Source: Micromonospora zingiberis
GTDB lineage: Bacteria > Actinomycetota > Actinomycetes > Mycobacteriales > Micromonosporaceae
DNA: 64,000 nt
NCBI RefSeq assembly: GCF_004331455.1
Contig: NZ_SJJR01000001.1
Span: 372,001 to 436,000 of the forward strand
Direction of reading: 5' to 3'
Under the pieces are notes generated by a model. The model made no database searches. It was not told where the DNA came from and saw only the letters and a program-made list of their open reading frames with translations. The position numbers were made by a program, and so were the translations under genes. This document shows, one piece after another, positions 53,905-62,235 of this stretch. Each line of letters starts with the position of its first letter. Position 1 is the stretch's first letter.

Positions 53905-54926
53905 GCGTTGCCTCCACAGTCGACGAGTACCTTGACGTCGCCACCGGCGGCGAGCGCCTGGAACGCCTGCGCCACCTCGGCCAGGGGCACGATTCGAGAG
54001 ATCAGACGATCGGCCGGCACCTGCCCGCCGTGCACCAGCCGGACCGCCTCGACGTAGTCCGCGTGCTCGTAGACGCGTACCCCGATCACCTCCAGCTCGC
54101 GCCAGAAGATCCGGTGCAGGTCCACCTCGCGCGGGGTGGGATGGATCGCCACGACGACCAGCCGCCCGCGTACGGCGAGCAGGTCGGTCGCGGTGCGCAC
54201 CCCGGCGGCCGAGCCGGACACCTCGAAGACCACCTCGGCACCGGCTCCCCCGGTCACCTCCTGGACGTAGCCGGCGACATCGACGGCGGACGGATCCACC
54301 GTGGACAGCCCGAGTTCGGCGGCGAGTTCGCGGCGCCGGGGGTCGAGTTCGAGTACGGTCACCTCGGCACCGGTCGCCTGCGCGACCGTGCCGATCAGCA
54401 GCCCGACCGGGCCGGCCCCGATGACCACCGCGTGTTCACCGGCGGCGAGCCGGGAGCGCCGGACGTCGTGCACGGCCACCGCGGTCGGCTCCACCAGCGC
54501 GGCGTGGGCCAGCGACAGGTCCGCCGGAAGCGGCACCAGGATCCGCGCCGGGACCGTCCAGGACTGCTGCATCGAGCCGGGCGAGTCGATCCCGACGAAG
54601 TTGAGCCGGTGACAGATGTGGGAGTGCCCAGCGCGGCAGGCCGGGCACTCGCCGCACCAGTCCAGCGGCATCACGGTCACCGGATCACCGACCCGATGGC
54701 CCTCGACGCCGGCACCGACCTCGACGATGCGGCCCGACATCTCGTGGCCGATCACCGCCGGTACCCGGACCCGCTGGTCCATCGCACCATGGGCGATGTG
54801 CAGGTCGGTGCCGCAGATGCCGGTGTACGCGACGTCGATGCGGACCTGGCCGGGGCCGGGCGGCTCCGGGCTGCTCTGCTCGACGACGAAGCTCTGCTCG
54901 CCGACGTAGTACGCGCTGCGGTTCAC
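53901..54926 (-). CDS. Zinc-dependent alcohol dehydrogenase, candidate L-fucose dehydrogenase
   Basis: The protein has 341 residues from the GTG at 54926, after GAGGAGGCGGC. It is an MDR-family enzyme. It has the catalytic zinc motif GICGTDLH and GHEM, four structural-zinc cysteines in CGECPACRAGHSHIC, and the cofactor loop GAGPVGLLIG. Relatives oxidise sorbitol, threonine or sugars. Between a mutarotase and an SDR of the fuconate route, oxidation of L-fucose to the lactone or of a later intermediate is plausible. Both flanking genes overlap it by 4 bp. Confidence 0.8.
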   Translation of the reverse strand: MNRSAYYVGEQSFVVEQSSPEPPGPGQVRIDVAYTGICGTDLHIAHGAMDQRVRVPAVIGHEMSGRIVEVGAGVEGHRVGDPVTVMPLDWCGECPACRAGHSHICHRLNFVGIDSPGSMQQSWTVPARILVPLPADLSLAHAALVEPTAVAVHDVRRSRLAAGEHAVVIGAGPVGLLIGTVAQATGAEVTVLELDPRRRELAAELGLSTVDPSAVDVAGYVQEVTGGAGAEVVFEVSGSAAGVRTATDLLAVRGRLVVVAIHPTPREVDLHRIFWRELEVIGVRVYEHADYVEAVRLVHGGQVPADRLISRIVPLAEVAQAFQALAAGGDVKVLVDCGGNA

Positions 54927-55258
54927 GCCGCCTCCTCGGTCAGATGCCAGACCTCGCGCATCGGGGCCCACCAGTGCCCCGATCCGGGTGGGGCGAGGGA
55001 TTCCTGGCACGGGTCGGTCAGTTTCCACCACGCCTGCGTCTGCGGGTCGTCGGCGATCCGGCGCTGATCCGCCTCGTGGTCGTCGCCGACGTACTCGTAG
55101 TAGCCGAACAGCAGGTCGTCGTGGAGAAAGATGCTGTAGTTGCGGATGTTGGCCGCCCGCAGGGTCTGCTCGACACTGGGCCAGACGGCGGCGTGCAGCC
55201 GCAGGTACGCCTCCCGGCGCTCCGGCCGCAGCCGGATCACCCAGCCGTAACGTCGCAC
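54923..55258 (-). CDS. L-fucose/L-rhamnose mutarotase (RhaM family)
   Basis: The protein has 111 residues from the GTG at 55258, following AGGGAGG. It is a RhaM/DUF718 protein: RYGWVIRLRPERREAYLRLHAAVWP contains the conserved histidine (shown in part: RPERREAYLRLHAAVWP), followed by NYSIFLHDDLLFGYYEY and a C-terminal WHL. The family interconverts anomers of 6-deoxy sugars. Xanthomonas uses such a protein as L-fucose mutarotase, and the fuconate genes here favour fucose over rhamnose. It is the first gene of a three-gene leftward operon. Confidence 0.88.
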   Translation of the reverse strand: MRRYGWVIRLRPERREAYLRLHAAVWPSVEQTLRAANIRNYSIFLHDDLLFGYYEYVGDDHEADQRRIADDPQTQAWWKLTDPCQESLAPPGSGHWWAPMREVWHLTEEAA

Positions 55259-55383
55259 GTCAAACCCTCCCTGATCGAGGTGTCGGCCGGTGGCGGGGTG
55301 TCCAGGGGTCGCCGCTTCTCGGCGGTCGTGGCGCGGCGCCGGTCCCGCCGCCTGGACGGCGAGGCGCACCTCAGGGACGACAA

Positions 55384-55403
55384 ACGTCGGACGTCTCTAT
55401 AGT
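55384..55403. promoter_or_regulatory. GntR-type dyad ACGTCGGACGT with -10 box, gntR/mutarotase divergent region
   Basis: The perfect dyad at 55384-55394 is followed by TATAGT at 55398-55403, a near-consensus -10 for rightward gntR transcription. The site lies between the divergent gntR and mutarotase starts and matches the GH95 upstream dyads as ACRTCNGAYGT. Confidence 0.65.
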
Positions 55404-55482
55404 GGTGAGGGCTGCCGGTGCCGGCCGCAGACGGCGGATCCGCGCCGATGGCGCGAGGCAGGCCGGTCCGAAGGGGGCGTGG

Positions 55483-56176
55483 ATGGCACTGACCGACGAC
55501 GCGATCGCGAAGATCCGGAGCATGATCCAGAGCGGCGAGCTGCCGCCCGGGGCACGGCTGCCACCGGAGCCGCAACTGGCCGCCCAGATGGGGCTGTCCC
55601 GCAGCGGGGTCCGGGAGGCGGTGAAGGTGCTCGAATCGGCCCGGGTGCTCGACGTACGACGCGGCGACGGCACCTACGTGACCAGCCTCGCTCCCCGACT
55701 GCTGCTGGAGGGGCTGGGTGTCGCGGTGGAGCTGCTGCGCGACGACACCCTGCTGGAGGTCATGGAGGTACGCCGGATGCTGGAGCCGGTGGCCACCGGT
55801 CTGGCGGCGCTGCGGATGACCGACACCGAACTCGACGAGCTGGCCCAGATCCTGGAGGACATGCGGGCGGCGGCCGACGACGCCGAGAAGCTGATCCAGT
55901 TCGACACCGCCTTCCACCACACCGTCATCGCCACCACCGGCAACGAGACGCTCACCTCGCTGCTGGACGGGCTGTCCAGGTACGCTGCGCGCCCGGGTGT
56001 GGCGGGGCCTGATCGAGGGCAACGCGGCACACAAGACGATCGACGAACACCACTCGATCTACCTTGCCCTGCGGTCGCGTGACCAGTTGCTCGCCCAGGC
56101 CAGCGCCCTGATGCACGTGAACACCTCCGAGGCGTGGTTGCGCATGGTGCTCGCGGCCAAGGCGGCGGACGCCTAG
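55483..56176 (+). pseudogene. GntR (FadR/FCD) regulator broken by a one-base frameshift
   Basis: The ATG at 55483 follows AAGGGGGCGTGG. The winged helix (PPEPQLAAQMGLSRSGVREAVKVLE, partly LAAQMGLSRSGVREAVK) and the first FCD helices are intact to codon 165 (55975-55977). The frame then runs off-register and stops at 56082 with a meaningless tail. One base to the right the missing end is perfectly readable: GTLRARVWRGLIEGNAAHKT, then DEHHSIYLALRSRD and ASALMHVNTSEAW, stopping at 56176. Removing one base at 55978-55980 restores a normal 230-residue protein. The lost part contains the FCD metal/ligand histidines (DEHHSI, LMHV). It is a real mutation or a sequencing error. It probably controls fucose genes. 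Confidence 0.85.
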
Positions 56177-56211
56177 CGCGGGTCCGAAGTGGACGTGCCC
56201 CGGCGGGGTGT

Positions 56212-57096
56212 TCATGCGGGTGGTCCGGTCGGGGCGAGCCGGGCCACCCGCCCGGCCAACTCGTAGGTACGCACCGCGGTGCCGGCGAAGATCTCGTACC
56301 GCTCCGGGGTGGTCAGGGGCGGCAACGCCGCCTCCAACGCCCGCCGTACGCCCGAATAGTCCGATCTGAGCAGGCACACCGGCCAGTCCGAGCCAAACAT
56401 CAGACGTTCCGGCCCAAACTGCTCGACCGCCACCTCGACGAAGGGCCGCAGGTCCTCCGGCGACCAGCCCGGCCCCGCCTCGGTCACCAGGCCGGACAGC
56501 TTCGCGGTGACATTGGGGTTGGCCGCCAGGTCGGCGAAGGGCGACCGCCATCGCCGCAGTCCCGCCGCGCCCTCGTCGATCCGGGGCTTGCCGAGGTGGT
56601 CGAGGACGAAGCGGACGTCCGGCAGCGCCTGCGCCACCCGCGCCGCCGCCGGCAGCTGATCGGCCCGGATCACCAGGTCGAACACCAGCCCGGCGGCGGC
56701 GATCTCGGCCAGGCCACGACGCACGTCGGGCCGATCGAGATAGTCCGGATCGGCCTCCCCCTGCACCTGCGAACGGAGCCCGACCAGCAACTCACCACCG
56801 CGCAGCCGCCGGTACCGTCCGATGGTCTCGCGGACGTCACCGGCGGCCACGTCGAGCCAGGCCACCACGCCCAGGATCGGCGCGGTGTCGACGGCGTAGC
56901 CGAGGAACTCCGCTGCCTCGTCGGGATGGCAGCGACCCCCCTCCACCAGCACGGTGCCGTGCACCCCGCTCGCGGTCAGCTCGGCGGTCAGATCCTGCGG
57001 GGTGAACGGCCGGCGGATGGCGGCCAGTTCCGGCTCGTCGAGCCAGGTGTAGCCGCGTTCCGGCCGCCACAGGTGGTGGTGCGCGTCGATGATCAT
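56212..57096 (-). CDS. L-fuconolactonase (amidohydrolase_2 family)
   Basis: The protein has 294 residues from the ATG at 57096, overlapping the fuconate dehydratase stop (ATGA). It begins [10 protein letters not shown], the metal-binding motif of the amidohydrolase_2/COG3618 lactonases, with [10 protein letters not shown] and the late MFGSDWPVC that supplies the catalytic aspartate. COG3618 members in fucose clusters open L-fucono-1,5-lactone. It is the last gene of the leftward ABC-fuconate operon and ends 36 bp before the 3' end of gntR. Confidence 0.88.
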   Translation of the reverse strand: MIIDAHHHLWRPERGYTWLDEPELAAIRRPFTPQDLTAELTASGVHGTVLVEGGRCHPDEAAEFLGYAVDTAPILGVVAWLDVAAGDVRETIGRYRRLRGGELLVGLRSQVQGEADPDYLDRPDVRRGLAEIAAAGLVFDLVIRADQLPAAARVAQALPDVRFVLDHLGKPRIDEGAAGLRRWRSPFADLAANPNVTAKLSGLVTEAGPGWSPEDLRPFVEVAVEQFGPERLMFGSDWPVCLLRSDYSGVRRALEAALPPLTTPERYEIFAGTAVRTYELAGRVARLAPTGPPA

Positions 57097-58415
57097 GCCG
57101 CCGGTGCTCCCGCCATGGTCGGCGCCGCCCACTCCGGGCCGTCCGGGTAGCGGTAGTCGGCCAGCGCGGCGGGGACGAGCTGGGCGCTCATGCCCGGCGC
57201 GGTGGGTGCCAGGTAACGACCGTCGCTGATGCGTACCGGATCCACGAAGTGCTCGTGCAGGTGGTCGACGTACTCGATGGCGCGGTCGTCGGTGCTGCCG
57301 CTGAGCGCGACGAAGTCGAACATGGCCAGGTGCTGCACCAGCTCGCAGAGGCCCACGCCGCCGGCGTGCGGGCAGACCGGCACCCCGAACTTGGCGGCGA
57401 GCAGCAGGATGGCCAGGTTCTCGTTGACCCCGGCGACCCGGCAGGCGTCGATCTGCACCACGTCGACCGCGTCGGCCTGGAGCAGCTGCTTGAACATCAC
57501 CGCGTTGTGCACGTGCTCGCCGGTGGCCACCTTGACCGGGGCGAGGGCCTTGCGTACGGCGGCATGGCCGAGCACGTCGTCCGGTGAGGTGGGCTCCTCG
57601 ATCCAGTACGGGTCGAACTCGGCGAGTTCGCGCATCCACTGGATCGCCTCGGGTACGCCCCAGATCTGGTTGGCGTCCACCGCGATGCGGACGTGCGGCC
57701 CGACGGCCTGCCGGGCGATGCCCATCCGGCGTACGTCGTCGGCCAGGTTCCCGCCGACCTTGAGCTTGATCAGCTGGTACCCGGCCTCGACGGCCTCCTT
57801 GCAGAGCCGGGCCAGTTTCTCGTCGTCGTAGCCCAGCCAACCTGGCGTGGTGGTGTAGGCGGGGTAGCCGTCGGCCCGCAGCGTCCGCTCACGCTCGGCC
57901 CGGCCGTCGGCGGCGGCCCGCAGCAGCGCCAACGCCTCCTGCTCGGTGAGGGCGTCGCGCAGGTAGCGGAAGTCCACCTGGGCCACGATCTGTTCCGGGG
58001 TGAGGTCGGCGAGCAGCTTCCACAGCGGCTTGCCGGCCCGCCGGGCGGCCAGGTCCCAGACCGCGTTGACCAGGCCGCCGGCGGCCATGTGCACCACGCC
58101 CTTCTCCGGCCCCAGCCAGCGGATCTGGCTGTCGCCGACGAGCCGCCGGGCCAGCGCGCCGGGGTCGGCGATCAGCTCGTCCACCGGCTGACCGACCACC
58201 ATGGCGGCCAGCGACTGCACCGCCGCCACCTGGATCTCGGTGCCGCGGCCCACCGTGAAGACCAGCCCGTGCCCTTCGGCTCCGCCGGTGGTACGCAGCA
58301 GCACGTAGGCGGCGGAGTAGTCCGGGAACGGGTTCATCGCGTCTGACCCGTCACGATGGCGGGACGTGGGGAACCGTACGTCGATGGTTTCTACGGACGA
58401 GATGAGCTCAGTCAC
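57093..58415 (-). CDS. L-fuconate dehydratase (enolase superfamily)
   Basis: The protein has 440 residues from the GTG at 58415 (CAGGAG upstream). The mandelate-racemase-group active site is complete: K217-x-K219 (LIKLKVGG), D247 (AVDANQIWG), E273 ([10 protein letters not shown]), E300 (ATGEHVHN) and H350 ([11 protein letters not shown]). These lie one residue from the positions in Xanthomonas FucD (K220, D248, E274, E301, H351), and RYLRDALT and [12 protein letters not shown] are FucD-like. It converts L-fuconate to 2-keto-3-deoxy-L-fuconate. This is the key evidence that the surrounding island is for L-fucose. Confidence 0.94.
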   Translation of the reverse strand: MTELISSVETIDVRFPTSRHRDGSDAMNPFPDYSAAYVLLRTTGGAEGHGLVFTVGRGTEIQVAAVQSLAAMVVGQPVDELIADPGALARRLVGDSQIRWLGPEKGVVHMAAGGLVNAVWDLAARRAGKPLWKLLADLTPEQIVAQVDFRYLRDALTEQEALALLRAAADGRAERERTLRADGYPAYTTTPGWLGYDDEKLARLCKEAVEAGYQLIKLKVGGNLADDVRRMGIARQAVGPHVRIAVDANQIWGVPEAIQWMRELAEFDPYWIEEPTSPDDVLGHAAVRKALAPVKVATGEHVHNAVMFKQLLQADAVDVVQIDACRVAGVNENLAILLLAAKFGVPVCPHAGGVGLCELVQHLAMFDFVALSGSTDDRAIEYVDHLHEHFVDPVRISDGRYLAPTAPGMSAQLVPAALADYRYPDGPEWAAPTMAGAPAA

Positions 58416-58496
58416 CGGAACTCCTGTGGGATCGATCTGCCTGTGCCGGGTATTCGTCGGTCCGCCTCGGCCCGCTGGCCGCCGGAGGGGTCCACG

Positions 58497-59543
58497 TCAT
58501 GTCTGCGCCTTGCCTCCAGTGATTCGGGAGACCACCAGGGCCACCAGGATGACCGTGCCGTTGAGGAAGTTGGTCCACTGCGCGGGCACTCCGGCCAGGG
58601 TCAGCACATTGATGATCATGAACAGGAGCAGGACGCCGGTGAAGGCGCCGAACACCGTTCCCTTGCCGCCGTTGAGGCTGACCCCACCGATGACCGCGGC
58701 GGCGAACACCTGGAAGATGGCGCCGCTGCCCTGCGCGGCGGGCACCGCGGCGAGCCGGCCACTCATCAGCAACCCGGCCAGGGCGGCGAGCATGCTGGCG
58801 ACGATCAGGGCGATCCACAGCACCCGGTCGGTACGGATACCGGCGGCGCGGGCGGCGTCGACGTTGCCGCCGATGGCGTAGAGCGCCCGACCGGCCCGGG
58901 TGAAGCCCAGCACGACGATGCCGCCGCCGAACAGCAGCAACGACAACCAGATCGAGGCGGGAACGCCGAACCAGCTGGCCGAGCCGAGGTAGGTCATCGA
59001 CTCCGGCAGGGCGAAGAACGTCTGGCCGCCGGAGATGCCGGTCAGCAGACCCCGCAGCACGATGAGCATGCCCAGCGTGACGATGAACCCGTTGAGCCCG
59101 AACCGGACGATGAGCAGCCCGTTGAAGGCACCGACCAGGGCGCCGACGGCCAGCACGACCGGGACCGCCCAGGCCGACGGGAGGAAGTCGAGCCCGAGGC
59201 CGCGGGTCAGGGCCGGGTCGATGATCAGCCAGGCGGCGATGCCGGGGGCCAGCCCGAAGGTGGACTCCAGCGACAGATCCATCTTCCCGGTGATCAGCAC
59301 GATGGTCTGGGCGAGGACCACGATGGCGATCTCCGACATGCTCTGCAGCACGTTGATGATGTTGTCGGAGCTGAGGAAGACCGGGTTGACGATGAACCCG
59401 ACAATCGCGACCGCGATGATCGCCGGGACCAGGGCCAGGTCGCGCAGCCGGGCGATGGCCAGGGTCCGCGACGGCGGCGAGGCCGGTGGCGACGGTGGCG
59501 GCGCCGTGGGCGGCGACGCGGCGGTGGACAGCGTCTCAGACAT
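58497..59543 (-). CDS. CUT2 sugar ABC permease, predicted L-fucose importer
   Basis: The protein has 348 residues. An Ala/Pro/Ser-rich cytoplasmic leader of about 28 residues precedes about nine helices. The CUT2 signature is present in a variant form (GKMDLSLESTFGLAPG instead of GGIDLSVGS), and YAIGGNVDAARAAGI is the coupling loop. It overlaps the ATPase gene by 8 bp. The same operon carries fuconate dehydratase and lactonase, so L-fucose (or fuconate) is the predicted cargo. It is the only permease, so the channel should be a homodimer. Confidence 0.85.
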   Translation of the reverse strand: MSETLSTAASPPTAPPPSPPASPPSRTLAIARLRDLALVPAIIAVAIVGFIVNPVFLSSDNIINVLQSMSEIAIVVLAQTIVLITGKMDLSLESTFGLAPGIAAWLIIDPALTRGLGLDFLPSAWAVPVVLAVGALVGAFNGLLIVRFGLNGFIVTLGMLIVLRGLLTGISGGQTFFALPESMTYLGSASWFGVPASIWLSLLLFGGGIVVLGFTRAGRALYAIGGNVDAARAAGIRTDRVLWIALIVASMLAALAGLLMSGRLAAVPAAQGSGAIFQVFAAAVIGGVSLNGGKGTVFGAFTGVLLLFMIINVLTLAGVPAQWTNFLNGTVILVALVVSRITGGKAQT

Positions 59544-61077
59544 GGTGGAGATCCACCCCTTCCATGGCGGCTACCAGATCGTTGTCGCTCCAGCCGTGGG
59601 CCATCTCGCGGACGACCCGCCCCTGGAACATCACCAGCACGCGGTCACAGATCCGCAGGTCGTCCAGCTCGTCGGAGACGACGAGCACGGCCGTGCCGCG
59701 GCCTCGTACCTCGTCGACGACGCCGAGCAGGGTCTGCTTGGACCGCACGTCGACCCCGGCGGTCGGCGTGATGAGCACCAGCAGTTTCGGGTCGCTGGCC
59801 AGCGCCCGGCCCATGACCACCTTCTGCTGGTTGCCCCCGGACAGGTCGGAGACCGGCACCTCAGGGCCGGCGGCCTTGATCGCGAGGTCGGCGATGGTCT
59901 GCCGGGCGAGGGCGTCGCGGCGGGCCGGGGAGATGAGACCACGCCGCCCGACCCGGTGCGGCACGGTCATCGTGACGTTCTCCGCGATGGACAGCAACGG
60001 CACCAGGCCCTCCCGGTGCCGGTCCTGCGGGACCAGACCGACGCCCGCGGCGAGCGCGTCGGGTACGCTGCCCGCCCGCAACTGCCGGCCGTCGAGGGTG
60101 ACCGTCCCGCCCGCCGGGCGGGCCAGGCCGACGATGGCCTCGGCCACCTCGACCTTGCCGCTGCCCCCGCCGCCGGCGATGCCGACGACCTCGCCGGCCC
60201 TCGCCTCCAGCGACAGTTCGGCGCCGGAGGCGGTGACCAGGTCCCGCACCGACAGCAGCACCGGTACGTCGGCGGACAACGGACGGTGCACCGCCTCGGG
60301 CATGCTCACGTCCTCCCCCGTCATCGCCGCGACCAGCGCCGGACGGCTCAGCTCGGCCACCGGGGCGGTCACGATGTGCCGGGCGTCGCGGAACACCGTC
60401 ACCTGGTCGCAGATCTCGTAGATCTCCTGCAGGTGGTGGCTGATGAACAGGAACGTGACGCCCTGGGCGCGCAGGTCGCGGATGCGGGTGAACAACCGCT
60501 GGATGCCGGCGCCGTCCAGTTGGGCGGTCGGTTCGTCGAGGATGATGAAGCGGGCTCCGAAGGACAGCGCCCGGGCGATCTCCACGAACTGTCGCTGCTC
60601 GACGGTGAGCGTCGAGGCGGGCTGGCGTACGTCGACGTCCACCGACCATTCGGCGAGCAACTCCTGTGCCTGCCGGCGCAACGTGCTCCAACGGATCAGC
60701 CGGCCGGGCCCACGGGCGTGCCGGTTGAGGAACAGGTTCTCCGCCACGGTCAGCGTCGGAATGATCGTCGACTTCTGGTAGACGCACGCGACCTGCCGTC
60801 GCCACCCGTCACGGTCGCCCAGCGGCGGCGCCGGCCGACCGTCGAAGGCGACGCAGCCCTCGTCCGCGGCGTGCAGCCCGGTGAGGATGCTGACCAGGGT
60901 CGACTTGCCGGCGCCGTTGCGCCCGACCAGGGCGTGCGTCTCCCCGCGCCGGACCACGATGCCGGCCTCGGACAGGGCCAGGGTGGACCCGAAACGTTTG
61001 GTGATGTTCACCGCCTCGACGACGGGCCGGTCGTCGCCGACCGGCCCGTCGGTCGTGGCTTGCCGGGTGGCACTCAT
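59536..61077 (-). CDS. CUT2 sugar ABC ATPase with degenerate second NBD
   Basis: The protein has 513 residues from the ATG at 61077, overlapping the binding-protein stop (ATGA). NBD1 looks complete: [39 protein letters not shown]2 has GGGGSGKVE in the Walker A place and a normal signature [15 protein letters not shown]. Its Walker B reads LLVLITPTAGVD, so the usual Asp-Glu is Ile-Thr. The magnesium and catalytic carboxylates of that half are gone, so ATP hydrolysis probably depends on NBD1. The other two CUT2 ATPases in the window keep [11 protein letters not shown]. Confidence 0.87.
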   Translation of the reverse strand: MSATRQATTDGPVGDDRPVVEAVNITKRFGSTLALSEAGIVVRRGETHALVGRNGAGKSTLVSILTGLHAADEGCVAFDGRPAPPLGDRDGWRRQVACVYQKSTIIPTLTVAENLFLNRHARGPGRLIRWSTLRRQAQELLAEWSVDVDVRQPASTLTVEQRQFVEIARALSFGARFIILDEPTAQLDGAGIQRLFTRIRDLRAQGVTFLFISHHLQEIYEICDQVTVFRDARHIVTAPVAELSRPALVAAMTGEDVSMPEAVHRPLSADVPVLLSVRDLVTASGAELSLEARAGEVVGIAGGGGSGKVEVAEAIVGLARPAGGTVTLDGRQLRAGSVPDALAAGVGLVPQDRHREGLVPLLSIAENVTMTVPHRVGRRGLISPARRDALARQTIADLAIKAAGPEVPVSDLSGGNQQKVVMGRALASDPKLLVLITPTAGVDVRSKQTLLGVVDEVRGRGTAVLVVSDELDDLRICDRVLVMFQGRVVREMAHGWSDNDLVAAMEGVDLHHV

Positions 61078-62144
61078 GCGTTGTTGCCCCACAGCGACGC
61101 GTCATCGAACTTCGTCGTGGGCTCGCCACCGATGGGCGCCCCGTCCAGGGTCACCAGCGGCGCCGGCAGTTGGTCCTCCAGCAGGCCCTCGCGTACCTGG
61201 ATGATGTTGCTGCCGTGCGAGGTCGGGCCGGGCTGGAACGTCTTGCCCTCGATCGCCGCCTTGACGTACTCCAGCCCGTACTTGGCGTACAGGTCGGCCG
61301 GCTGGCTGACGGTGGCGTCGATGAGGCCCTCGCCGATGTTCTTCAGCTCCTCCGGAATGCCGTCGTTGGAGACCACGAAGACGTGCTTCGGGTCGCTCGG
61401 CGGCACCTGGAGACCCCGCTGCTTGAGGATCTGCAGGGTGCCGGACAGGGCGAACGACGACTGCATGTAGATGCCCTTGATGTCCGGGTCGGAGGCGAAC
61501 CGGGTCTGCAACTTCGACGCCGCCACGTCCGCCTTCCAGTCGGTGGCCTCACCGAAGACGGTGATGCCGGGGAAGTCCTTCTGCATGCACTCGTTGAACG
61601 CCTCGGTGCGGTCCCGACCGTTGATCGAGTCGAGGCCGCCCTGGAGCATGACGACCTTGCCCTGGCCGCCGAGCTTGGCACCGAGGAACTGGCAGGCCTT
61701 GGTGCCGTACGCGCGGTTGTCGGCGCGGACCACCATGAACACGTTGCCGGTATCCGGCCGGGTGTCGATGGTGACCACCGGGATCTTCCGGCTGTCCAGT
61801 TGGGCCAGCGTCGGGGCGATCGCCGCCGTGTCCTGCGGGGCCATCACCACGCCCTTGACCCCCTGGCTCATGAAGGTCTGCGCGTTCGAGATCAGGTTGG
61901 CGATGTCGTTCTGCGAGTTGGTGGTCTTCAGCTCGACCCCCAACTCCCCCGCGAACTGCGGCACGTACTTGATGTAGGAGTTCCAGAAGTCGGTGTCCGA
62001 GCGCGGGTAGTCCACCCCGACCAACAGCTCGGAACCGCCCGAGCCGGTCCCGCCGCCCGCGTCGTTGCCGCAGCCGGCGGCGAAGGTGGCGGACGCGGTG
62101 AGCATCGTCGCCAGCCCCACGCTCAGCAGAGCCCTACGATTCAT
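61074..62144 (-). CDS. Sugar ABC substrate-binding lipoprotein, predicted L-fucose binder
   Basis: The protein has 356 residues from the ATG at 62144, preceded by GGAGGAAGATCA. The lipobox is TFAAGC. The mature Peripla_BP_4 domain begins LLVGVDYPRSDTDFWNSYIK and has MAPQDTAAIAPTLAQL, VVTIDTRPDTG and MQSSFALSGTLQIL. It is only 91 bp from the end of the GH29 gene upstream, with a hairpin between, so the ABC operon may be partly transcribed from the fucosidase promoter. The ligand is inferred from the operon. Confidence 0.87.
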   Translation of the reverse strand: MNRRALLSVGLATMLTASATFAAGCGNDAGGGTGSGGSELLVGVDYPRSDTDFWNSYIKYVPQFAGELGVELKTTNSQNDIANLISNAQTFMSQGVKGVVMAPQDTAAIAPTLAQLDSRKIPVVTIDTRPDTGNVFMVVRADNRAYGTKACQFLGAKLGGQGKVVMLQGGLDSINGRDRTEAFNECMQKDFPGITVFGEATDWKADVAASKLQTRFASDPDIKGIYMQSSFALSGTLQILKQRGLQVPPSDPKHVFVVSNDGIPEELKNIGEGLIDATVSQPADLYAKYGLEYVKAAIEGKTFQPGPTSHGSNIIQVREGLLEDQLPAPLVTLDGAPIGGEPTTKFDDASLWGNNA

Positions 62145-62170
62145 TGATCTTCCTCCATATTCGGGAGTCA

Positions 62171-62219
62171 TCCGACGTGTGTCGCCGCAACCCTGAAGGT
62201 CACGGCGACACAGGTCGGA
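62171..62219 (-). terminator. 17-bp stem hairpin between GH29 and the ABC operon
   Basis: Bases 62171-62187 pair with 62203-62219 (16 of 17 positions; arms begin TCCGACGTGTGTCGCCG). It is 17 bp past the GH29 stop and 27 bp before the ABC start, leaving little room for a separate promoter. It may act as a partial terminator within one operon. Confidence 0.6.
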
Positions 62220-62235
62220 CGGGAGTGCGAGGGAA

